This document shows positions 24,701 through 36,700 of a stretch of 64,000 bases of DNA, in pieces. The notes below the pieces were generated by a model. That model was not told where the DNA came from, searched no databases, and was given only the letters and a program-made list of their open reading frames with translations. How positions within the stretch are numbered: the first letter of the stretch is position 1; each line of letters opens with the position of its first letter. The stretch is taken from the NCBI GenBank assembly GCA_014529385.2, contig CM043969.1:11199001-11263000 (forward strand), written 5' to 3'. Made by a program: the position numbers and the translations under genes. The DNA is from Adiantum capillus-veneris. Its lineage: Eukaryota; Streptophyta; Polypodiopsida; Polypodiales; Pteridaceae.

Positions 24701-27700
24701 TGGCAGCACACTCAGCTCTTGCCACGAACACAATGGGGGTGTCGAGGCTCAGATGTGCAAGGATGGTGCAGACATGCTATGTGTATAGACTCGCTACTCT
24801 AGACGACGACACTGGACCATATATGAAGAAGATGATAATCATGACCCAACATCTACTACTCATATGTACAACCATAAAGAGCCACCAACGGCTCATAAAT
24901 GTCAGCCATCTAAGTCTATCCCCAAACTGAGTGGTGGTGGTGACCTGGCCACAATGTCCACCAGACCACCGTCCGTATCCCTGCCACGTGTCACTGCCCA
25001 GCCCAGAGAGTCCGTCCAGTGTGAACCAGACCAGACCAATTGTACTAACTGTGTCCTGTGAAAGTGACATTGTAGCCTGCTACAAAAGTCCATGGAGATA
25101 CTCTCCCATTTCCCTTGAGGAATGTCTATGGATGGAGTAATTCTCCCATCTTAAGCCTTTTAGTTTTATTGATCTAGCATTTATTGCATTTAACCACATA
25201 TTCTAGGACGTCCTTGTACATTCCAAACCAATAAAATTGCCTCTTAACAAGACTATGAGTCTTGTTTACGTCTGGGTGTCCTGCACTTAGACTATCATGA
25301 TACTCATAGAGTATCTGGCGCCTAAGCTCTTCATCTTTTGGGACACATACTCTACCTTTGTAGAGCAAATAGCCATCATCTATGGAAAAATGCTTCCACT
25401 TGAATCCTTCTAAAGCACCCGTCGATGCTTCGTTCTCATTGGAAGTCTCTTGTCCTGGATCCCCTTTTTGAATGGCTTCCCATATCTTGGAATATGCATG
25501 ATTCAAATAGATCACTGTTAAATCGAGTAAAACTCGATACATTTATCATAGGAATCCTGCTAAGGGAATCTACTACCACGTTATATTTCCCTTTGCGATA
25601 CCTAAGCTCATAATCGAACTCTTGTAAGAGTTCAGCCCATCTGGCCTTATGACCCTTTTAATTCTGTTTGATTAGAAAGCCACTTAATGCTTCCTGATCA
25701 AACACTATCATAACCTTAACACCATATAAATAGTGCTTCCATTTCTTCAAAGCATGGACAATAGCATACAACTCCATCTCATGTATCGAGTAATTCGGTT
25801 GTGCATGGTCTAACTTTTTACTGTCAAAAGCTATTGTCGACCCTCTTGAGTTAGAACCGCACCTACAACAAAATTACTAGCATCTGTCTTGACTACAAAG
25901 GGTTTATTGGGATCCACTATGTACAAAATAGGAGTTGTAGCTATTGCTATCGTTAATTTTTGCATACTTTTCTTTTGATTTCCCCCCCACTCAAAGGTTT
26001 TTCCCTTTCCTTTGAGTTGGTCAGTCATGGTAACTACTACCTTGGCATTATCCTTAATGAATCTACGATAAAATCCAAACATTCCTAAGAAGATCTGCAG
26101 CTCTTCTAGGTTCTTAGGTTCAAGCCACCGTAAAATAGCTTGAACTTTCTCTAGATCCACCCTGATTTCATCTTTAGAAATTATATGACCAAAATATTTC
26201 ACCCCTTTAGCAAAGGATTCACATTTGGATTCCTTTGCATAAAGAGAGTTTTCTATGAGCAGTTGGAACACTTTTCTAGAGTGTTCTAAATGCTCCTCTA
26301 TGAGTACGACTAGAGATGAGGATATCATCAAGAAAGACTACTACAAATTTGCCTAGATAGGACCGTAAAACACTATTTATCAGCTTCATAAAGGTAGCTG
26401 GCGCATTGGTAACCCCAAAAGGCATTATCAAAAACTCCTAATGCCCATATCTAGTCCTAAAGGATGTTTTTGCAACATCTCGAGCCCTTATTCTAACTTG
26501 ATGATAGCCAAACCGGAAGTCGATCTTAGTAAAATACTTGGCTCCCTCTAGCTGATCAAAAAGATCTTCCATTCAAGGCATAATTGTGAGATTATTTAGT
26601 GCTCTATAGTCGACACAAAGTCGTATAGAACCATTTTTTCTCTTCACCAATAAAATTGAAGCATAGGGAATCTATTCTTAATTGTGAAGAATTACTGGGT
26701 TTAATGAAACCTTTATTGATATAGTCTTGCAATTGTTTTTCTACTTCTAAGTGTAGTGCTTGGCCTAATCTATAAGGTGGTTTATAGACAAACTTTTCAT
26801 CTTTAACTAAATTAATAGTATGATCTACCTCTTTCAAGAGGCAAACCTTTTGGCAAATCAACAGGAAAAACATCCTTAAATTCCTCTAACAAGACTTTCA
26901 AATCACTTTCATAATCATTACAAAAAGACAAAGACGAGTAAGAAACTTAATATTTCATTTCTACATTAGAGTCATTATTTACAACAAATTGACACCAAAG
27001 CATATATACATCAGAAGACTTTTTAATACAAGCTTTTGCAACTCAAGAGAACATATCAAAGGACTATTTTGTACATCATGCTCACTTTGTATAACAAACT
27101 TTTTACCTTCTTTTTCAAATTCAAGTGAGTTTTGTTGGTAAGGTCCTAGTCCCCACAACCATTCCCTTCCCATTTTTTAAGTCAAGTCTATCTTTGTACC
27201 CTTATATCTCAACTTCCAAATTGGATACTAGAGTATCCCATATCTTTTTGTCGTCACCATGCATCATGGAGATGTGTTAGGTGCAGCGGAATGAATGTTT
27301 GAACTTTGCTCAAGATGAGTGCTCCGAACTGTGCTCAAGGTTCCTTTTGTTCTTATGGAAGGGAGAGCCTTCCGTTCTTAATGAGAGTGCAATGATCATA
27401 AACAATGTCAATGGACACTGTGCGTGCAAGTGTATGAAACTGAGAGATAGAGAGAGAAGAGAATACGACACCAGAGACGTTGTAAAACCCTCCTCCGAAG
27501 GCCCCACTTTCGTCGGCGAGAGTGGTCTACTATTGATTGCACAAACTGGTTTAAACTGAATCATGTGACTGATGCAAGTCTACGCTAGATCGATGACGAC
27601 GACGGAGATGGCGAGACCGACCTAAGGGCTGAAATCTGACGCTTATGAACTGCTGTCCAAAAACGCTGCTGGCTGAAATCTGCGGCTGATTTGCTGTTGT

Positions 27701-30700
27701 AACAAAAACGCTACTGGCTGAAATTCACCGCGACCGAAAACGCTGATGTGGGCTACTCTTTGCCGGCTGAAAACTGTTGTTCTTAGGGCGACCAAGGCTG
27801 AAATCTGCTACCTTTTGGTTGCTGAAAAACGCCAGCACAAAGGAGGGCGATTTGGGAGCTTGGAAATGCTAGGGGCTGATCTGCTTCTTGCTATCGCCAA
27901 GAATCTGCAAACGCTGGCTGATCTGGTCCAAAATGCTAGGTTGATGCTGTGGAGCAAAAACGCTAGGCCTCTTGGGGGTTCTGCTGAGAAGTTGCCTTTT
28001 GAGCGTCTGCTCCTACTGCCTCTTCTGCCAAATAGTGCTAACTCTGGTTTGCTTATATACAAACTTAGCAAAATTGCCCTACCTACTTTCCAACAAAAGT
28101 CACTTAAAAATAATAAGTGAAAAATGTCAAAAATAGGGAAAATAGGCTAAATGTACTGGAAAATTCCCCCGAAGGATTCTGATGGATTTTGATGGGAATG
28201 CTTATGATCATGCAGAGGATATGCATCTACACTAAGTCAAGTCTATCTTTGTACCCTTGTATCTCAACTTCCAAATCGGATACTAGAGTATCCCATATCT
28301 TTTTGTCGTCACCATGCATCATGGAGACGTGTTAGGTGCAGCGGAATGAATGTTTGAACTTTGCTCAACATGAGTGCTTCGAGCTGTGCTCAAGGTTCCT
28401 TTTGTTCTTATGGAAGGGAGAGGCTTTCGTTCTTAGTGAGAGAGTGCAATGATAATAAACAAATTGAATGGACACTGTGCGTGCAAGTGTATGAGACTGA
28501 GAGATAGAGAGAGAAGAGAATACGACACCAGAGACGTTATAAAACCCTCCTCCTAAGGCCCCACTTTCATCGGCGAGAGTGGTCTACTATTGATTGCACA
28601 AACTGGTACAAACTGAATGCATGTGACTGATGCAAGTCTAGGCTAGATCAATGACGACGACCGAGATGGCGAGACCGACCTAAGGGCTGAAATCTGACGA
28701 TTATGAACTGTTGTCCAAAAACGTTGCAGGCTGATTTGCTGCTGTAACAAAAACACTACTGGCTGAAATTCACCGCGACCGAAAACACTGATGTGGGCTA
28801 CTCTTTGTGGGCTGAAAACTGTTGTTCTTAAGGCGACCAAGGCTGAAATCTGGTACCTTTTGGTTGCTGAAAAACGCCAGCACAAAGGAGGGTGATTTGG
28901 GGAGCTTGGAAACGCTAGGGGCTGATCTGCTTCTTGCTATCGCCAGGAATCTGTAAGATCCAAAAACGCTGGCTGATTTGGTCCAAAACGCTAGGTTGAT
29001 GCTGTGGAGCAAAAACGCTAGGCCTCTTGGGGGTTCTGCTAAGAAGTTGCCTATTGAGCGTGTCCTCCTGCTGCCTCTTCTGCCAAATAGTGCTAACTCT
29101 GGTTTGCTTATATACAAACTTAGCAAAATTGCCAAACCTACTTTTCAACAAGAGTCACTTAAAAATAATAAGTGAAAAATATCAAAAATAGAAAAAATAG
29201 GCTAAATGCACTGGAAAATTCCACTGAAGGATTCTGATGGATTTTGATGGGAATGCTTATGATCATGTTGTGTGCAACCCGAGGATATGCATCTACACTA
29301 AGTGTCTGGGCATGCACAGTCTGCGAACAGACTCACAAAAGTGCCAGATCACTTCCTATTCTAGACTGACGTGACTGAACTGAACCCTAGTCGTGCTGTA
29401 TCTTGTCCACGGACACATAGGGTTGGATGTGTCACGTGACAAGACGACATATTGGTGAGCACGGTTGTTAAGAAAGCTTTAGTTTCTTGCCAAGAGCATA
29501 GTTTACAAAGTTGTGTGTGGTAGAGTCATCTATCATGACCCTAACCCTTTTTCCATTTACAAACCCATGCATTTTTACCAGTTCATGTGGGCCAAAACTC
29601 GATTTCCACATGCCGGTTGACAAACAACAATAATGCTCTTTGTCCACATGCACACTTCTATAAATTTGTACTTTTCATTACCGTTTGTCGGAAGTGTTTG
29701 GACAACATGGATTTGCCTATCTTTATGACTCTTGTTAGGACTCTTATCCTTTTCATCATCTTTTTCCTTTCGTTCTTTGGACAATTCCATTGAGAATGAT
29801 CGGGTGACAAACAAGTGAAGCACAAGCTTTTTAGCCTTTGCAAAATCCTCTTGGTTCAGTCTAGGTCCTGGTGCAACCCTTTTTTAAACAGTGGTTTACC
29901 CTCCTTATTAAATGGAAATTTCCTTTTCCCTCTCAAAAATGGTCGTGATACCCCAGTTCCTATGGACTTGGGCTCAGTTTGAGTAGGATTAGAAGCTGTC
30001 AAGCCAATATTATCTTTATAAATTTGTGCAAATTTAATTGCTTCTTCCAAAGTTTTAGCTGCATTTCTTTTTACCTCTTGCTTGAAATGTCTATCTAGCC
30101 CCCGTATAAACCATCTTGTTTTGTGCAAGTCATCTATCCCCTGAAGCTTGAGGATTATTTCTCTGTACTCAGCAATGTAAGCAAGCAAAGGCCGCCTACC
30201 CTGTTGCATAGCCTTGTCCCAATCCTCTCAATTTCTTTCTAGTCCATTTTCAGGGAGAAATTCTTTCACAAAAATACTCTCAAATTGAGTCCAATCCACT
30301 AAAATCTTTCCCAATGCCTTGAGACTCATCCACCATTTGTAGGCTTTTGGCCCTAGTGATAGACTAGCCTCAAGGGACTGGTACTCAGGTGGAGTATCTT
30401 TTAACCTATGCAGGTCTTGCCATTTCTGCAGAAAGGTATAAATAGCATCTTTGTTTCTGTCCTTTTCTTCACCATTAAATTGAGGAGGTTTCATATCTTT
30501 GAGAACGGGGTTGTCTCTAGGTCTCGACTGAGTATCGAGAGAGGGTATAGCAGAATCTTTAAACATAGTTCTACCATCCCTGGAAGTGGAAGGCATGTTT
30601 GGATTAGGTGGCTCAAGAGGTTGGGTCATCGGTTGTTTACCCTTCTGCATATACTCGGTTAATTTTGTCATATGATCCTTATGATCATCTAGAGCAGCTA

Positions 30701-33700
30701 GGAAAGTTTGTAATTGTAGTTCTATATTTTCTATCCTATGCACTATCATCTCATGTTGCTCACGGGATGGCACATCCCACTCTTCCCCCATGTCCTCAAC
30801 CCCAAACATATTTTGGTCTTGGTTGGTGTCAGTCTCGGATATTTTTTGGTTTTGATCCTTTTCCATTTTGCGAGTCTTAAAAGTAAAACTCACTTAAAAC
30901 TTTGAAAAAGACAATAAAAAATAAGCTATATAAACTATGCACAATTGTACAGGACCTCCCTAATAATAGTTTGTGAGGTTGTTGTCGAAGATGAGCGACG
31001 TTGTTATATCCTTGTTAACCTCCACCAACCATTACAAATGATCCCGTCATCACACTCACGACCATTTCAGCTCACTGCGTGCTTTCCTTTGTCACATGCT
31101 TGAGGGAGTAAGTTAATAGCCTTTTCCAGACCTTATTTGGAGGCGAGGATTATTAACTAGTGTCAAGCTTAACCTTCGAGAAAAGAACACAGGAACCCCT
31201 CCTAATATAACTTATACACACGCCTTGTAAATTGAAAGGTGACGAGGGCCTCGAGCTCAAAGAGAACAAAGGCAAGAGGGTAAGGATGAAGAAGCCCGTA
31301 AAACGAGCTACCAAGCTTGAGGGTGACGACAGCTATGGTGAAAAGATGGCAACTATGACGAATGAGCCAGAGAGAGAGAAGAGAGTATTGCGCCCTGGTT
31401 TGAGGTTTAGGCATTGACTCGGCACTTCTTGTACTCAGCAAAGATGCAGCTCAATTGCAAGAGTTGGTGACCGCAACGGGCTCTGCTTGTGCACATAAGG
31501 GTTGTGCATAGGCATTTTTAGTCTATAAGCGGGCTCTGCCTATGCACGTAAAGGCTACACAACTGCTTTTTGCAATGGCTCTGATACCAGTATAGCGTGC
31601 GGAACCTGATAGCGTGATGTCAAATCTTGAGAGCGTGCAGGGGGACACACACACACACACCGAGCCGAACCGCCTCAGCCCCTCATGGGCTCGTGATCCG
31701 CCACCCTCCACTGGCCAGAGTTTTCTCCAGCCGTCACCTGGAAATCCTCTCCTTATACCTTATAATCTCTAAGGAGTGGGTCACACGAGGTCATGGCTCC
31801 ATGGCTTGTGGTGTTGTGTGCCCTTAACCATAGGATATATTACACAAATCCAAGCCGACCTGACAGCCTAGATAGCGTACAGAAGTCCCTGGGGGATCCA
31901 CCTAAAGCCCTCACTCGGCGACCAATCTGGCGTTGGAGCACTGCCGACCCAAAAAGTCACTATCTTGCTCCAGTTGAGCACTGCTCCTGACACACAACAA
32001 AACACCCCAAGAGCACCCACTGTTGCAGGCAGGTGCAGGGCGGCCACAAGGGGTGCCGAATTGGAGAGGTGCACTCTGGCGATGTCGGCCACGAACCTAC
32101 TGTCAGCTCTGCTCTGCCTGGGCACTTGTCTCGGAGGATGCATCCGCCTGGGCTCCATGTGTCCCTGTCTGTTGGGCATGGTCAGCCTTGATAGGCTGGG
32201 CCTAAGGCCTTTGCAAGATGGCCCATCTGTCGACAAATGAAGCACTGATTCGGGAGGCCCGAAAATTCCACATTCTGATGGAGCTACCAACCACTCACCC
32301 GAGGTAGTAAAACTACTTTCGGGAGGGTGTGGGTGTCTCAAATCAGAACGCGGACTGTAGATATGCATGTTGCCTTGGCAGCAATAGAAGCTCCCGTGCA
32401 AGGTGTCTCCAAGAAAGTCCCAATCTCGGAACCTATCCTAGAAAGGAGTGGGAGGTGCTCTCTCCTCAGGCAAGCGAAATAGACTAAGATGGGTAGGTGT
32501 GCCTCCTTGACATGAGCATCGGTAGCCGGATCGAAACCATGTCGCCATTGCAGAAAATGGGCTCTAGTTGCTCGGAAGGGTAGGGGGCTCATCGCAATGA
32601 CCTTGGACGCCATCTCGGGAGTCTCAAACTCAAGCTGATAGTAGCCGCGCCTGAGAAGCTCAACATCAATAATCTTTCCCATCTCTGCTAAAAGGTGGGC
32701 CTGGAGGAGATCACGCACTTCCCTTCTGCTAGGTCGGGTGCCAATGATCTTGCAGATAACGGAGGTGGCTTGAAGGCACGGCACTTCTTCCTCTAAGCTC
32801 GCTTGCTCTATCAGCGAAAGAGCAAGTCACATGGTGGGTTCCGTGGGATCGGGTGAGGGAGCTTCAGTAGAGTCCCTTTGTGGCGGAGCAAAATCCTCCA
32901 TCTGTGTCTACTACTAAGACAGTGAGCGAAAATCAAGCAAAGGTGAGACAAGACTCACAAGGCGAGGTTGAAAGACGAAAACCCAGCCCTTAGAGAGTAG
33001 GAGCCGGGGAATGAGAAGGCGGGGTGGGGCAGAGAGGGCGCATGGGAGAGGAGGCGGGGGCAGCACTGGCGATAGGCCTAAGAAACGAGCTGATGGGCAG
33101 CGAGGGCCGCAGGGGCTGGGGCAGCGAGCGAGGGCGAGAAGGGGAAGAGGGGGGGAGGCAATGGCGAGGGGAGCTAGCGCGCAGGTGAAGCAGGTCAGCA
33201 GCAGCGAGCGCCCCCAACAGAGAATATTATATGATATCTCTAGCACAAGAGTACTGTGGCACAATGCTCAAATTACTGAATGTTAAACTAAAAAGGTTAA
33301 CACTTGTTAGCACTTGATAACCTATTGTGTAATGTGGGCTAGCATGTCTGATCTTCATGCAGATGAGGAATGGGCATCTGAAAAGGATGATGCATTGCCT
33401 CCGAGGCTCCTATCCCCGATCAATAATGCTTATATCTGTAACATGCTTTGGTTTTGCATTAACTCGGGTTAATAAATTTTTTTTAAAAATCAAAGAAAAA
33501 AAACTTTGAAGCTTAGAATCCATAAACATGGCTTCTATGTGACAAACTACTGTCATAAGCATGTTCTCTACTCTGAGATGAAAGACTACTTTCATCTCGC
33601 ACCCATGTAGTTAGTGTTCATGGGCCCGCACAATAACTGATGTCCATATGCAGACATGAACAACCCCATATTTTTTATTATCACTGTTGCAGGGCACCAA

Positions 33701-36700
33701 GTCAAAATAGTGAAAGGACCTATCTACAGCCACAGTAGATGAGCATTCATTATCCTTGATTTGGTGAACTTTGAGTTTCTCCAGGAGTTTACCTGGATCT
33801 ACATGAAATGGAAATGGGGATCCTGCAATTGACACATGGTCTCTCTCCACTTGAAGCACCAGTTCACCAGCAGTAGATGTGTTGAAACTTATACGCTGGT
33901 ATGTGGAGTTTCCATCATACGTCTGTTGTATGTCTGTTGGAAGCCTTTTGCCAGTGATATCCATTACATATACTACAAGTTCCAGATTTCCTGAATAAGA
34001 AAGGATTGGGTTATCATAAGAGTCCATCAGCAAGACTTGTAAAGATGCCGCTTCTCCAGCTGTAAAGCTGCTCAAGTTGTCCAGCCAAAACCCTTGGCAA
34101 TTAGATATGGAGATGGAACCTAACAAGAGGGTTAAAATTTACCGACGACATCTCACATGAATCCAAAAGACATTGAGAGAATCTTATTAAATAATACGAT
34201 AAACATGCCCTTAAATCGTATGCAAGATTATTCTGCATGTGTGTGATTGTCTTCTCAATGCACATTTAAATGATATTATTCTATCATTTAATAATGCATT
34301 ACTCCTTGATACACCATCACTGTTTTATTTCAATTTCCCTTGTTCTCACTTTATTTTTTCGTCCTGGTTTTAACAAATTCTTTATTGGAGCCTATGAAAG
34401 TGTTTTGATGCTCAAAGGTAACATGTGTAAAAGTTTAAGATCCTCAGCATTTATGCAGGAAGCCAAATATTGAGAGGCTGTGGTATTAAGAGGTTGAATT
34501 CAGTTTACAATGGACACCCATTCGATTGCAATACCCACCTGCAGTCACGGTGAAGTTAAATGGCGAGCTTGGAGCCTCAATTTCATTGTAGCGAACATGC
34601 AGCGTGAAACTTCCGACTGCAGAAGGAATAAAACTGATTTTTTCATAACCAGGACTTGTGTCAAATGAAACATTGAAATAGTCATAGAAAACTTCATTGA
34701 AGCTACTGTTGGAGAATACATTGAAGTTGTAGAAAGACTTCCTTCCAGTAGTAGAGCTAATTATATTATTATAGTAGTCCACAAGAAGCACTCTCAAAAC
34801 TGCTTGCTCCCCTGCCTTGAAGCTACTAACATTGTTTGACCATGACAAATTACAGTTTTCGATAGCAAGAGTACCTGGAGATCATGTATTCGATCCATCA
34901 AATTCACCATTTATTCGTTCCATATGAGAAATTAGTACAGAGTGAGAGAATGATAAGAACCCATAGCCACAAATCAATTGAAAATGAACGTGAATGAGAG
35001 GAGAAAACAGATGATTCAACTGCCACCCCAACCAGCTTCACTCTTGCATAGTGAGAAGTACAATTACTAGAGACCATGCCCCTATAGAGTAATTGAGAAG
35101 AAAGAAAGTTGTATTACTGTCCAATGAAGGCACAATACCGCCTAATATGTCATTACATTTCACTTTGGGGTGGCACAGGCGTAAAAGTAAAACTAAAGGA
35201 AGGATAAATGGCTTCATAATACATTGGGTTTAATGTACTAGCTTTGAGACATCAGGAAGCACTGAAACAGGTTGAATCATTAGCTTTTGTTTAAGCATGG
35301 ATAGGAAGCACTAAAACAGGTTAAGACCTTTGAGTTTGTTTAAGCTGTCTATTCAAATTTAACTTTCTTTTTGGTAAGGCCATGAAGGTGTCCAGCTATG
35401 GGAAAAAACTTTCCAATTATTGACAAAAGTATTAGCACATACCAATAAAAGTATTGGCTGCCACTGGCTACAGCAGGTTACAACGGATTCTCTGTGCTGA
35501 TGTGTAAGCATACCATGCAGTTTGAGATTACGTACGCTGATCTGGCCTGGTGTGATTGGGCTGACGACGGTAATATTCCACGTGCTGAGGTGGCAATCAT
35601 CTGACGGCTGCAGCCATTTTTTCCGGGCAGTAATTCACAGTAGATGGAGGGCCAGGATACTCAGCCTCCCGACCTTGCTAGGAACAGGGGTTCCCTGGTG
35701 CGGCTTTGATGAAGCCAGAATATAAAATTTTGGGGAATTTGCACCTACTGATAGCCCTAAATATTATATACTCCAACTGGACATTAGGAGAAAAAGCATG
35801 CCCAGAGAAGCGCTATGCCTCCTGTACCAAAGTCCAAAGTGCTCACATTGACAATGGCATGAACATGGCTTTTCAGCAAACAACCGCCTGATGGCAAACA
35901 GCCAAGACAAATGAAGAACTTTCTGGGATTAGTTGCAAACTGCAGGTTTGGCTTGACACGCTGCCGCACACTCTTGCTTCAGGTTTTGGTAAGAGTCACA
36001 GTGAGCTGTACATGGGGCTGCCAAGTATCTCCAAGGGTTTGGTAAAGAATGGACAAAGAGGACAGTATCTTCACCTTGGGTGCGCTAGCTGCACCATATC
36101 CATGCCAGCCCTCCTAGACTATGCAGCAAGAATAGTAACTCAGCTCTGTTATGTTTGTCCCACGAGGGTTACTACAGCCACATTTTGAAGCCCCTCACCT
36201 ATCAGGAAAGACTGCCCTGAAAGCAGTTGGTTGGTAGTATCACAAGCCAAATGCACTCGAGCCTCCAAGGCACATAACAGAGATGATCACACCCTTTGCA
36301 ATCAGTATGAAGTGTCTCCAGGGAGACAAGAGCGAGATTCAGATGCAGTGATAGGCTCTCTCACTCAAGAGTTGGAGGCCCAAGGGAGGGACATTAGTGG
36401 AATTTTCTGGTAGTACATGCAGTTTCATAGACAGCTTCGACTGCCCCTCCCCTTGCAGGCCCTCGAGCCTCCAAGGCACATAACAGAGATGATCACACCC
36501 TTTGCAATCAGTATGAAGTGTCTCCAGGGAGACAAGAGCGAGATTCAGATGCAGTGATAGGCTCTCTCACTCAAGAGTTGGAGGCCCAAGGGAGGGACAT
36601 TAGTGGAATTTGCTGGTAGTACATGCAGTTTCATAGACAGCTTCGACTGCCCCTCCCCTTGCAGGCCCTCTAGCACTATGATCCATTCCTTTTTTACATC

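Larger units (their letters stand above)
17928..25084 (-). mobile_element. TGTAGC LTR retrotransposon with extra ORF region, TSD AAAGT
   Basis: Two LTRs of 575 and 570 bp flank the element, each starting TGTAGC and ending GCTACA. The 5-bp sequence AAAGT stands at both outer edges (17923-17927 and 25085-25089). Coding parts are on the minus strand in the order short gag-like start, RNase H, integrase, then about 3.9 kb with further ORFs, then the 3' LTR on the left. Protease, reverse transcriptase and most of gag are missing, so the copy is non-autonomous. It interrupts the integrase of Gy-A, whose reading frame resumes across the site once one AAAGT is removed. Confidence 0.92.
25085..31846 (-). 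mobile_element. Gy-A: old Ty3/gypsy element, larger part (continues at about 17850-17927)
   Basis: Read on the minus strand from 31846: a short LTR, a PBS, gag, zinc knuckle, protease, RT, RNase H and the start of integrase. The integrase is cut at 25085 by the TGTAGC element and resumes at 17927 with [12 protein letters not shown], the continuation of a Ty3/gypsy integrase MDF motif. A solo LTR and its tandem duplicate interrupt the protease-RT spacer at 27275-29441. Left of about 17850 the sequence departs from integrase, so the 3' end is lost. Confidence 0.88.

Noticed and set aside
27275..29441. Two GCGTTTT LTR copies read as the LTR pair of one element
   Set aside because: Only 98 bp of Gy-A coding sequence lies between them, duplicated with the first copy; there is no PBS or interior. 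A solo LTR plus tandem duplication explains it.
31232..31417. Lys/Arg-rich plus-strand frame ([15 protein letters not shown]) as a small nuclear protein
   Set aside because: It lies antisense in the leader of Gy-A between PBS and gag, with no start context or homology support.
33611..33792. Extension of exon 6 to the end of its open frame
   Set aside because: The GT donor at 33793 keeps phase 1 and the domain boundary seen in all other repeat exons; the extension has no domain pattern.
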